Shown here: positions 43,518 to 50,942 of the stretch, piece by piece
Position numbering within the stretch: the stretch's first letter is position 1
Layout of the letters: every line of letters begins with the position of its first letter
Assembly: GCF_900182595.1 (NCBI RefSeq)
Contig: NZ_FXTN01000014.1
Location: forward strand, 62,001-126,000
DNA from: Pedobacter westerhofensis
Lineage (GTDB): Bacteria > Bacteroidota > Bacteroidia > Sphingobacteriales > Sphingobacteriaceae
Length of the DNA: 64,000 nt
Direction: 5' to 3'
Position numbers and translations under genes: made by a program
The notes under the pieces: model-generated
Told to the model about the DNA's origin: nothing
The model's database searches: none
Seen by the model: only the letters and a program-made list of their open reading frames with translations

Positions 43518-43670
43518 ATGAAAAAGTCATTCTCAAAATCACTGAAATTAGAAATTAAACCAGTTTTCCAATTTTCTGCAACAGAAACCAAAGGCCAGAA
43601 CCTGAGTGACCCTACCACAGTTACCGCTACTACTACGACCTACATCTTCCAAAAACCAGACCAGAGGTAA
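43518..43670 (+). CDS. Thr/Ser-rich 50-residue peptide, candidate RiPP precursor
   Basis: A short frame encoding a basic, Lys-rich start (MKKSFSKSLKLEIKPVFQFS) and a second half rich in Thr, with DPTTVTATTTTY at residues 31-42 and the tail IFQKPDQR. There are 9 Thr and 5 Ser but no Cys. The plan of an amphipathic leader (LKLEIKPV) and a Ser/Thr-dense core fits a substrate for the LanB-type dehydratase at 38621-41602. The gene is divergent from the LytS kinase and followed by a stem-loop. Without Cys no lanthionine ring could form, so a product would carry dehydrobutyrines instead. The overlapping minus-strand frame has no family. That this is the precursor is inference; that it is a real gene is likely. 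Confidence 0.65.
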   Translation: MKKSFSKSLKLEIKPVFQFSATETKGQNLSDPTTVTATTTTYIFQKPDQR

Positions 43671-43691
43671 GATCATTTTTTCACAACTGAT

Positions 43692-43790
43692 AAAGCCAGA
43701 ATTTGCTGAATAAAAAATTGGGCGTATATTGCTGTAATGTAATTATTCGTGTTTTATTTTTTTTACAGTCAATTCTGGCTTTTATTTTGT
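43692..43790 (+). terminator. Inverted repeat after the small peptide gene
   Basis: A perfect 12-bp stem (AAAGCCAGAATT at 43692-43703, AATTCTGGCTTT at 43771-43782) encloses a 67-base AT-rich loop and is followed by TATTTT. It starts 22 bases after the peptide stop. The loop is long for a terminator, so a regulatory or processing role is possible. Confidence 0.55.
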
Positions 43791-43845
43791 TCTTAATGAC
43801 AGACGAAGCCTGGCTTCACATTTTTGAACAAAAAAACATCAGACT

Positions 43846-44520
43846 ATGAAAATTACAAATGTAAAGGGAGTTTTGCTTTTATGCGCGGGACTTTTCCTGG
43901 GCGCTTCCGCCTATGCTCAGGATAAAGAGCAGAAAAAAATTGAATCTGCAACTACAGTACTTTCAGACTTTGCCAAAATGAAGGAGTCTATCCCTTCAGA
44001 ACTGCTGGCAGTTACGCAGGGAATTATCATTATCCCAAAAATGATCAATGCCGGATTGGTAGTTGGTGCTAAACGCGGTAAAGGTATCGCAATGGTGAAA
44101 AATGCCGACGGTACCTGGAGCAATCCTGCCTTTGTAACCATGACAGGCGGAAGCGTAGGCGCACAGATCGGTGTCCAGTCGGTAGATCTTGTCCTGATCT
44201 TCAGACATAGCAAAAGCCTTACTGAAATTAATAAAAGCAGTTTCACCCTGGGTGGAGATGTTTCTGTAGCTGCTGGCCCGGTTGGCAGAAGCTCTACGGC
44301 AAACACAGACTATAAACTGGAAGCAGAAGTTTATTCTTATTCAAGAAGTAAAGGCCTATTCGCAGGTATCTCATTAAACGGTGCATCCCTTGATATTGAT
44401 GCAGCAGCAAACAAGAACTTCTACGGTAAAGCTACTACCTCTGCGGCAATATTCAAAAGCCCGGCAAGTACGTCTGCCGACGTAAAAACTTTGAAAACTA
44501 CATTGTCAGCAATGAAATAG
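43846..44520 (+). CDS. SYLF (YSC84) domain exported protein
   Basis: A 224-residue exported protein with a signal peptide ending AYAQ (about residue 24) and a SYLF/Ysc84 lipid-binding domain over most of the rest: TVLSDFAKMKESIPSELLAV, QGIIIIPKMINAGLVVGAKR, GKGIAMVKNADGTWSNPAFV, SVGAQIGVQSVDLVLIFR and GDVSVAAGPVGRSS are typical. The eukaryotic domain binds phosphoinositides; bacterial members are periplasmic proteins of unknown role. It stands alone, with a terminator after it. Though it follows the small peptide gene by 175 bases, a stem-loop lies between them. Confidence 0.93.
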   Translation: MKITNVKGVLLLCAGLFLGASAYAQDKEQKKIESATTVLSDFAKMKESIPSELLAVTQGIIIIPKMINAGLVVGAKRGKGIAMVKNADGTWSNPAFVTMTGGSVGAQIGVQSVDLVLIFRHSKSLTEINKSSFTLGGDVSVAAGPVGRSSTANTDYKLEAEVYSYSRSKGLFAGISLNGASLDIDAAANKNFYGKATTSAAIFKSPASTSADVKTLKTTLSAMK

Positions 44521-44546
44521 GTTTCCTATATTATCCATCACAATGG

Positions 44547-44628
44547 AGGTTGATCATTTGGTTCTGAGCTTAAAAAGTTGAACAAAAACTTTCGTGCTCA
44601 CAACAAAATGACCAACCTTCTTTTTTTT
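44547..44628 (+). terminator. Terminator after the SYLF gene
   Basis: A 23-base inverted repeat (44547-44569 and 44596-44618, 20 of 23 paired) with a 26-base loop is followed by a long T-run. Confidence 0.8.
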
Positions 44629-44771
44629 AGCACTCTCCCTTTACAGCAGCATTTTTAAATATTCAATTTTCAGAAGGTCAATTTCAACAATGGCGTAGCC
44701 TATTTTTTGAAAATAAAAACTCTGTTCCGTCTTTTTTGTTATCGGCCCGGTAACAATTAAAATTTAACAAG

Positions 44772-44945
44772 ATGGCGAAGTATTCAAAAAAAGCAGGCGA
44801 AAAAGTAGAAGAAACCATGCACGAAATGAAAGAAGGTAAGCTGAAATCCGGAAGCGGCAAAAAAGTGACTTCGAAAAAACAAGCAATAGCCATAGGGCTG
44901 TCTGAAGCAAAAAAAGAAGGTGCAAAGGTACCAAAAAAGAACTAG
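44772..44945 (+). CDS. DUF6496 small basic protein
   Basis: A 57-residue Lys-rich protein that starts MAKYSKKAGEKVEETMHEMK, then EGKLKSGSGKKVTSKKQAIA and IGLSEAKKEGAKVPKKN. This is the DUF6496 pattern, a small conserved protein of unknown role found widely in bacteria with a similar KSG and KQAIAIGLSEA core. The basic nature suggests contact with nucleic acid, which is unproven. The gene has its own leader and ends 35 bases before the convergent AraC-type regulator. Confidence 0.88.
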   Translation: MAKYSKKAGEKVEETMHEMKEGKLKSGSGKKVTSKKQAIAIGLSEAKKEGAKVPKKN

Positions 44946-44980
44946 TTGCATACTAGACGAAGCATGGAACTTCAGCTATA

Positions 44981-45877
44981 TCAGATCATCAGAGATGAAG
45001 ACTCTTTCCTCTCCTGGTGAAACTCCCGCTGATAGTTCATCGGGCTTTTGCCGGTAATCGATTTAAAGTATTTATGAAAACTTGCAAAATTGTAAAAGCC
45101 GCTTTCATAACAAATCTGCTTTACATTGATCTTGTTTTCGATCAGCAGTTTACAGGCATGGCCTATTCTTATCTCATTGATAAACTGCGAATACGTTTTT
45201 CTCGTTCTTGATTTAAAATAGCGGCAAAAGTAGTTGATGCTCACATGGGCAATCTCCGCCACCTCTTCTGTTTGTATCTTCCGTTTAAAATTGGCCAGCG
45301 AAAATTCATATATCGCATGGATCCTGTCGTTTTCGGTCTCCTCAAAATTATGTCTGAAGCCCATCGATGACAGCAGTTTCACCTGGCTGCAATTACCAAT
45401 GGCCGTGAGTGCCTCCATGAGCAGGATGATTTTTTTCGGTCCTTCGGCTTTCAGCAGCTGCTCCAGGATGTCGCCGATATCATGCCTGATCTGTCCGCCA
45501 ATCTGGATGCCCCGCCGGGCTTTCTCCAGTGTAAGCCTGATTAGCTTATTCTCCGGCAGGTTCAGAAATGCATCGCCCCAGAAGTTTTCATTGAAATGGA
45601 TCACTCTCACATCTGCAGCAGTATCAACATGCTCATCAAAATACACATCGTCAAACCGCCAGTAATGGGGCAGGTTGGCACCAATCAGGATCACATCGCC
45701 TGATCTGAAGCGCTTGATACTGTCGCCTATAAACTGGGTTCCATTACCTTTTTTAAAATGGATCAGTTCAACTTCGTTATGGTAATGCCAGCGGTTATTG
45801 ATATAGGGTACGTTGTCCTGGCGGGCACTGAACGAATTAACAGGAGTAGTTGATACTTTTAAAAGCTGGGGTTTCAT
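44981..45877 (-). CDS. AraC-family regulator of the L-fucose operon
   Basis: A 298-residue transcription factor with an N-terminal cupin-like sensor domain (about 15-140: NNRWHYHNEVELIHFKKGNG, FRSGDVILIGANLPHYW) and a C-terminal double helix-turn-helix (about 195-290: TEEVAEIAHVSINYFCRYFK, QICYESGFYNFASFHKYFKS, ITGKSPMNYQRE). It is divergent from the mutarotase gene that opens the sugar-acid operon, so it probably senses the sugar or an intermediate and switches that operon on. Confidence 0.9.
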   Translation of the reverse strand: MKPQLLKVSTTPVNSFSARQDNVPYINNRWHYHNEVELIHFKKGNGTQFIGDSIKRFRSGDVILIGANLPHYWRFDDVYFDEHVDTAADVRVIHFNENFWGDAFLNLPENKLIRLTLEKARRGIQIGGQIRHDIGDILEQLLKAEGPKKIILLMEALTAIGNCSQVKLLSSMGFRHNFEETENDRIHAIYEFSLANFKRKIQTEEVAEIAHVSINYFCRYFKSRTRKTYSQFINEIRIGHACKLLIENKINVKQICYESGFYNFASFHKYFKSITGKSPMNYQREFHQERKESSSLMI

Positions 45878-46029
45878 CCGGGCAGTTCAATCTTAATGTT
45901 ATAAATTGTAGCTGATAATTGGTAAATATGCCAAAATCATTTAATCTTTTGTTCAAATCATAAAAAAAATCATGTCAAAATTCCCTTCCTTTGATCAACT
46001 GAATATACAACACATCTAAAAAATAGGTT

Positions 46030-46359
46030 ATGAACAGATACTGTCTAACGCTTGATCTCATCGATGATCCGGAACTGATTGCAGAGTACGAAAGAATACA
46101 TCAGCAAATATGGCCTGAAATTTATATCAGCATCAGGGAAGCCGGTATAGAAGGGATGGAAATTTACCGCCTGTCTAACCGTCTTTTTATGATCATGGAC
46201 GTAAACGATACTTTCAGCTTTGAAAAGAAAGGTGATATGGACAGCGCCAATGAAAAAGTGCAGGAATGGGAAACGCTGATGTGGAAATATCAGCAGGCCC
46301 TGCCGGACGCAAAGCCCGGTGAGAAATGGATGTTAATGAATAAAATTTTTGAACTTTAA
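46030..46359 (+). CDS. L-fucose/L-rhamnose mutarotase family protein
   Basis: A 109-residue protein of the RhaM/DUF718 family, which interconverts alpha and beta anomers of 6-deoxy sugars. Family marks are YCLTLDLIDDPELIAEYERI, HQQIWPEI, GIEGMEIYRLSNRLFMIM and the C-terminal WETLMWKYQQALP, PGEKWMLMNKIFEL. With the following dehydratase and dehydrogenase genes L-fucose is the likely substrate: the L-fucose route in Campylobacter also has a protein of this type. It is the first gene of the operon. Confidence 0.9.
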   Translation: MNRYCLTLDLIDDPELIAEYERIHQQIWPEIYISIREAGIEGMEIYRLSNRLFMIMDVNDTFSFEKKGDMDSANEKVQEWETLMWKYQQALPDAKPGEKWMLMNKIFEL

Positions 46360-46363
46360 ATCT

Positions 46364-48028
46364 ATGTCGGCAACACAAATAACGTCGTATATACAAATAC
46401 ATCCGCTGGATAACGTACTGGTGGCACTGGTAGATCTGCCTGCGGGAACGCGCATTAACTTCAACGGACAAAGCTTTGATCTGCTGACAGCCGTGCAGGC
46501 CAAGCATAAGTTTACGCTGACGGCGCTTGCGCCCGGCAACCAGATCCATATGTATGGAGTACTGGTGGGCAAAGCGAGTGAAAATATTCCGCTTGGCACA
46601 GCCATTACCGTAGATAATGTAGTGCATGCGGCAGAAGACTATGCCTTGGGTGAAAGAAAAACCCAATGGCAGCAACCTGATGTATCTGCCTTTGCAGACC
46701 AGACCTTCATGGGCTTTCACCGTGAAGACGGAAGTGTGGGCACAGCCAATTACTGGATCGTGATCCCTTTGGTGTTTTGCGAAAACCGTAATGTTGAAGT
46801 GCTCAAAGAGGCACTGATCGGTAAGCTTGGCTTTAAAAAGCCAAAAAGCTACGAAAATGAAGTAGACAGTTTAATTGCGCTTTATCACACCGGGAAATCG
46901 GTTGAAGACATTTTAAATGCCGACCTGCAGCGCTCTGTTGTAGTAAGTCCGGCAAACCAATTGTTCCCAAATATTGATGGTATTAAATTTCTGAACCATG
47001 ATATGGGCTGCGGCGGTACCAGAATGGATTCTGATACCCTATGCGGTTTACTGGCGGGTTATATCACACATCCCAATGTGGCCGGGGCAACGGTACTGAG
47101 CCTGGGCTGCCAGCATGCACAGGCAAGTATCCTGCAGGACGAGATCAGAAAACGTGATCCTGATTTCAAAAAGCCGCTCGTAATCCTTGAGCAGCAGAAA
47201 CTGGGCACTGAAAGCAAACTGCTGGAAGAAGCGCTCAAGCAGACTTTTGCGGGACTGATGCAGGCCAACCAGCAGTATAGAAGTCCGGCGCCCCTGTCCA
47301 AATTGTGTATAGGATTAGAATGCGGAGGCTCTGACGGTTTTTCAGGGATTTCTGCCAACCCTGCACTTGGACACCTTTCAGATATCCTGGTTACCCTGGG
47401 CGGCAGCGTGATCCTTGCCGAATTTCCCGAGCTATGCGGGGTAGAGCAGGAGCTGAGCGACCGCTGCGTGGATGTGCCAACAGCTGAACGTTTTATGGGC
47501 CTGATGACAACCTACAATGCCCTCGCGGAAGCAACCGGCTCAGGTTTTTATGCCAACCCTTCACCCGGAAACATCAAGGACGGCCTCATCACTGACGCCA
47601 TCAAATCTGCCGGCGCGGCCAAAAAAGGTGGAAATTCTCCGGTAACGGCAGTTTTAGATTATCCTGATAAGGTTTCCAAACCGGGATTGAACCTGCTGTG
47701 CACCCCCGGCAGTGATGTAGAAAGTACCACCGCCGAGGTGGCTTCCGGCGCAAACATTGTGCTGTTTACTACTGGCCTGGGCACGCCTACCGGAAATCCT
47801 GTAGCCCCGGTAATCAAGATCTCTACAAATACAGCTCTATATAATAAGATGCCTGATATTATTGATATCAACTGCGGAACCATCATTGAAGGCAGGGAAA
47901 GCATCGAAGAGGCTGCCGAGCGTTTGCTCAGGTATATGATCGACGTAGCCAGCGGGAACATCAAGCCTAAGGCCGTGGAGCTTGGACAGGATGATTTTAT
48001 CCCCTGGAAAAGAGGTGTTTCATTATAA
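46364..48028 (+). CDS. UxaA-family sugar-acid dehydratase, probable L-fuconate dehydratase
   Basis: A 554-residue altronate-dehydratase-like enzyme. The N-terminal SAF domain covers about residues 5-85 (IHPLDNVLVALVDLPAGTRI, TIDNV-like close), and the large UxaA domain follows with VVSPANQLFPNIDGIKFLNH, MGCGGTRMDSDTLCGLLAGY, LGCQHAQASIL, LECGGSDGFSG and ELCGVEQELSDRC, which include the conserved Cys and His residues. UxaA enzymes dehydrate altronate; the operon partners point to L-fuconate instead, as shown for UxaA-like proteins in the Campylobacter fucose route. I use the ATG at 46364; a TTG at 46349 would overlap the mutarotase gene. Confidence 0.88.
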   Translation: MSATQITSYIQIHPLDNVLVALVDLPAGTRINFNGQSFDLLTAVQAKHKFTLTALAPGNQIHMYGVLVGKASENIPLGTAITVDNVVHAAEDYALGERKTQWQQPDVSAFADQTFMGFHREDGSVGTANYWIVIPLVFCENRNVEVLKEALIGKLGFKKPKSYENEVDSLIALYHTGKSVEDILNADLQRSVVVSPANQLFPNIDGIKFLNHDMGCGGTRMDSDTLCGLLAGYITHPNVAGATVLSLGCQHAQASILQDEIRKRDPDFKKPLVILEQQKLGTESKLLEEALKQTFAGLMQANQQYRSPAPLSKLCIGLECGGSDGFSGISANPALGHLSDILVTLGGSVILAEFPELCGVEQELSDRCVDVPTAERFMGLMTTYNALAEATGSGFYANPSPGNIKDGLITDAIKSAGAAKKGGNSPVTAVLDYPDKVSKPGLNLLCTPGSDVESTTAEVASGANIVLFTTGLGTPTGNPVAPVIKISTNTALYNKMPDIIDINCGTIIEGRESIEEAAERLLRYMIDVASGNIKPKAVELGQDDFIPWKRGVSL

Positions 48029-48055
48029 TTTGAGAAATTCATTAACATTGAACAT

Positions 48056-48820
48056 ATGTTTAGTTTAGAAGGAAAAACAGCAATCATCACCGGCGGTGGA
48101 AGTGGTATCGGAAAGGCTATTTCTGTACTATTTGCCGCGCAGGGTGCCGCGGTGCATATCATTGAGCTCAATGCTGCGGCAGCTGAGGAAACTGTAAAAG
48201 AGATTAAGGAAAAACAGGGACTTGCATTTGCGCACGGATGTGACGTAAGCAGTCAGCAGGAAGTAGCAAAAATCTTTACTCAGATCGGGAAACTGGATAT
48301 CCTGGTAAATAACGCTGGTATTGCCCACATCGGAAAAGCCGATACAACAAGCGAAGAAGATTTTACAAAAGTATTTGAGGTGAACGTCAAAGGTGCATAC
48401 AATACTTTGTTTGCCGGGATCCCTTTACTGAAAAAAAGTAAAACCGCCGTGATCCTGAATATGGCATCTATTGCCGCAGTAGTAGGGATTACCGACAGGT
48501 TTGCCTACTCCATGAGCAAGGGCGCTATCTTTGCAATGACGATGTCTGTAGCCAGGGATTATATGGCAGATGGGATCCGCTGTAACAGCATTTCGCCGGC
48601 AAGGGTGCATACACCGTTTGTGGATGGCTTTATTGCTAAAAACTATGCCGGCCAGGAAGAAGAAATCTTCGCAAAACTTTCAAAAAGCCAGCCTGTTGGC
48701 AGAATGGGCAGACCGGATGAGGTTGCCTCACTGGCATTGTACCTTTGTGCCGAAGAATCCGGATTTGTAACAGGAAATGACTATCCGCTTGACGGAGGAT
48801 TTATAAAACTTAATAACTAA
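48056..48820 (+). CDS. SDR dehydrogenase, probable 2-keto-3-deoxy-L-fuconate dehydrogenase
   Basis: A 254-residue short-chain dehydrogenase. NAD-binding TGGGSGIGKAI (about 12-22), NNAGIAHIG, catalytic Ser138 (LNMASIAAVV), Tyr151 and Lys155 (YSMSKGAIFAMT) are all present, and the end DYPLDGGFIKLNN is typical of the classical group. In the fucose route an SDR oxidises 2-keto-3-deoxy-L-fuconate to the 2,4-diketo acid, the substrate of the FAH-type hydrolase encoded next. The substrate is inferred from the operon. Confidence 0.85.
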   Translation: MFSLEGKTAIITGGGSGIGKAISVLFAAQGAAVHIIELNAAAAEETVKEIKEKQGLAFAHGCDVSSQQEVAKIFTQIGKLDILVNNAGIAHIGKADTTSEEDFTKVFEVNVKGAYNTLFAGIPLLKKSKTAVILNMASIAAVVGITDRFAYSMSKGAIFAMTMSVARDYMADGIRCNSISPARVHTPFVDGFIAKNYAGQEEEIFAKLSKSQPVGRMGRPDEVASLALYLCAEESGFVTGNDYPLDGGFIKLNN

Positions 48821-48827
48821 TACTGAT

Positions 48828-49688
48828 ATGAAGCTAATAAGATGGGGTGAAGCCGGTAAAGAAAAAACTGGCGTGATCATTAACGATGTAAAATACGATA
48901 CTTCGGCTTTCGGCGGAGATTACAATGAAGAATTTTTTGAGGACAATGGACTGGAAAGACTCGAAGAATTTGTAAAAGCCAATGATGGCGCGCTGATTGA
49001 AGTTCCCGCAGGTGCACGTTTGGGTTCTCCGATTGCCCGTCCTTCAAAGATTGTTTGTATAGGATTGAACTATGCCAACCACGCTAAAGAAACCAATGCG
49101 CAGATTCCTGCCGAGCCTATTATATTCATGAAATCTACCACCTCACTGGTGGGGCCAAATGATCCGATTGTGATTCCGAAAAATTCTGTTAAAACAGATT
49201 GGGAAGTAGAACTTGCGGTGGTGATCGGCAAAAAAGCATCTTATGTAGACAAAGCCGATGCGCTTGACTATGTAGCGGGTTACACCCTGCATAACGATGT
49301 TTCTGAACGCGAATTTCAGCTCGAAAAAGGCGGTACCTGGGATAAAGGTAAAGGCTGCGATACTTTTGCACCTATGGGGCCCTTCCTGGCAACACCTGAT
49401 GAACTGGGAGATGTAAATAACCTTCGCCTCTGGCTGAGCGTAAACGGTAAGATGATGCAGGACGGAAATACATCTGATTTTATCTTTGATGTGCCTACGG
49501 TAGTTTCTTACCTGAGCCAGTTTATGACACTGCTTCCGGGTGACGTGATCTCTACAGGAACACCTGCAGGAGTAGGATTAGGATTTAACCCACCGGTGTA
49601 CCTGAAAGAAGGCGACGTGGTAGAATTGGGAATTGACGGACTTGGAGCTGCTAAACAGGAGCTTAAAGCCTATGTAAAACAGGGATAA
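48828..49688 (+). CDS. FAH-family hydrolase, probable 2,4-diketo-3-deoxy-L-fuconate hydrolase
   Basis: A 286-residue protein of the fumarylacetoacetate hydrolase family. The core from about residue 70 has IVCIGLNYANHAKETNAQIP, IFMKSTTSLVGPNDPIVIP, WEVELAVVIGKKA (metal-binding Glu pair), NDVSEREFQLEKGGTWDKGK and the closing STGTPAGVGLGFNPPVYLK. FAH-type hydrolases cut C-C bonds of diketo acids with a divalent metal. In the fucose pathway the products are pyruvate and L-lactate. It starts 8 bases after the SDR gene. The fold is certain, the substrate inferred. Confidence 0.88.
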   Translation: MKLIRWGEAGKEKTGVIINDVKYDTSAFGGDYNEEFFEDNGLERLEEFVKANDGALIEVPAGARLGSPIARPSKIVCIGLNYANHAKETNAQIPAEPIIFMKSTTSLVGPNDPIVIPKNSVKTDWEVELAVVIGKKASYVDKADALDYVAGYTLHNDVSEREFQLEKGGTWDKGKGCDTFAPMGPFLATPDELGDVNNLRLWLSVNGKMMQDGNTSDFIFDVPTVVSYLSQFMTLLPGDVISTGTPAGVGLGFNPPVYLKEGDVVELGIDGLGAAKQELKAYVKQG

Positions 49689-49698
49689 AATCATTATA

Positions 49699-50484
49699 AT
49701 GGATTTGCAGTTAAAAGATAAAGTGGTAATCGTAACCGGTGGCGCAAAAGGAATCGGAGAAGGAATTGTGCGCCAGCTGGCCGCCGAAGGTGCTATACCC
49801 GTGATCGTAGGCCGTAATGAAGCAGATAACAACAGGCTGCTGGACGCCATTTCGGTACAAGGCCTCCAAGCCTTTCAGGTGGTTGCAGAGCTGACTGATC
49901 CGGAGCAGGCAGGTATTACTGTTCAGCAGGTGGCCGAAAAATTCGGACGGATTGATGGCCTGATCAATAATGCGGGCGTAAATGATGGTGTAGGCCTTGA
50001 AAGCGGAAACTATGATGCTTTTGTGAGCAGTCTGCATAAAAATGTGATCCATTATTACCTGATGGCACAGCATTGCCTTCCCTGGTTAAAGAAAAGCAAG
50101 GGAGCTATTGTCAATATTGGTTCAAAAGTAGCCGAGACAGGTCAGGGCGGAACTTCTGCATACGCCGCATCCAATGGCGCCAGAAACGCGCTAACCAGAG
50201 AATGGGCTGTAGAACTTTTGCAATACAGCATCCGCGTAAATGCGGTGATCGTGGCAGAATGTTATACACCGCTTTATGAAACCTGGATCAACTCGCTGCC
50301 TGATCCTGAAGAGAGGCTAAAAGCTACACTGGCAAAGATCCCGCTTGAAAACCGGATGACCACGGCAGAGGAGATTGCAAACGCAGTTTTGTTCCTGTTG
50401 TCTGAAAGATCAAGCCACACTACAGGACAGCTAATGTACGTAGACGGTGGTTATGTTCATTTAGACAGATCGGTTAGCGCTTAG
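49699..50484 (+). CDS. SDR oxidoreductase, probable L-fucose dehydrogenase, with altered active site
   Basis: A 261-residue short-chain dehydrogenase-like protein: TGGAKGIGEGI (about 13-23) binds the nucleotide, NNAGVNDGVGL follows, and Ser142 (NIGSKVAETG) and Tyr155 are in place. The usual active-site YxxxK is changed: the sequence is YAASNGARNALTREWA, so Asn159 replaces the catalytic Lys. The C-terminal part has VAECYTPLYETWINSLPDPE and GQLMYVDGGYVHLD. Its operon place suggests oxidation of L-fucose to the lactone, the first step, but the missing Lys makes the activity worth testing. It follows the hydrolase gene by 10 bases and ends the operon. Confidence 0.8.
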   Translation: MDLQLKDKVVIVTGGAKGIGEGIVRQLAAEGAIPVIVGRNEADNNRLLDAISVQGLQAFQVVAELTDPEQAGITVQQVAEKFGRIDGLINNAGVNDGVGLESGNYDAFVSSLHKNVIHYYLMAQHCLPWLKKSKGAIVNIGSKVAETGQGGTSAYAASNGARNALTREWAVELLQYSIRVNAVIVAECYTPLYETWINSLPDPEERLKATLAKIPLENRMTTAEEIANAVLFLLSERSSHTTGQLMYVDGGYVHLDRSVSA

Positions 50485-50502
50485 ATTTTATATATTTGCA
50501 AA

Positions 50503-50871
50503 ATGTTCAGAAGCATTCTTGCACATCTACTCATTTTTACAACGCTGGCAGCAAATATCAGTCAGCTGTTTGTATATGCAGGTTTTGAACTGAACCAGAA
50601 TTATATCGCCTCTGCACTGTGTGTCAACCGCGATAAACCTCAGCTGCACTGTAATGGTAAGTGTTACCTGATGCGGAAGCTCAAACAGGCGGAGCAAAAA
50701 GAAAAAAGCAGGGACCGTGAAGAGCAGCGGTCTTTATTCCAGCAGGGGGTAGTAGTTGAAAGACTGACATTTTCTCCCTACGCAGTGCATATCTCTGTGG
50801 AATACCAGAGTGAAATACCATTTCGCCTGCCTCAGTTTGCTGCTGATATCTTTCAGCCTCCACGCGCATAA
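50503..50871 (+). CDS. Small membrane-anchored protein with CNGKCYL motif
   Basis: A 122-residue protein with a hydrophobic N-terminal helix (HLLIFTTLAANISQLFVYAG) and a conserved cysteine motif: Cys40 (YIASALCVNR), Cys50 and Cys54 (LHCNGKCYLMRKL). After a charged stretch (KQAEQKEKSRDREEQR) comes a variable end. Proteins of this layout often precede TonB-dependent receptor genes in Sphingobacteriaceae, as here (72 bases before a receptor, though a terminator lies between). The Cys pair suggests metal binding; the function is unknown. Confidence 0.78.
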   Translation: MFRSILAHLLIFTTLAANISQLFVYAGFELNQNYIASALCVNRDKPQLHCNGKCYLMRKLKQAEQKEKSRDREEQRSLFQQGVVVERLTFSPYAVHISVEYQSEIPFRLPQFAADIFQPPRA

Positions 50872-50888
50872 AATCCTTATTGTATAAC

Positions 50889-50919
50889 ACCGGTATCAAT
50901 TGATACCGGTGGTTTTTTT
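50889..50919 (+). terminator. Palindromic terminator
   Basis: ACCGGTATCAA pairs perfectly with TTGATACCGGT to give a 22-base palindrome, followed by GG and seven T residues, 18 bases after the small Cys-motif gene. Confidence 0.85.
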
Positions 50920-50942
50920 ATGGACTTTTATTTCGCAAACTA

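Noticed and set aside
43436..43618. A 60-codon open frame on the minus strand overlapping the small Thr-rich peptide gene
   Set aside because: Composition is not protein-like for a known class, it overlaps the kinase promoter region, and it is explained as the shadow of the plus-strand gene.
46349..46363. TTG start for the UxaA-type dehydratase
   Set aside because: It would overlap the mutarotase gene and add five residues before a natural ATG at 46364.
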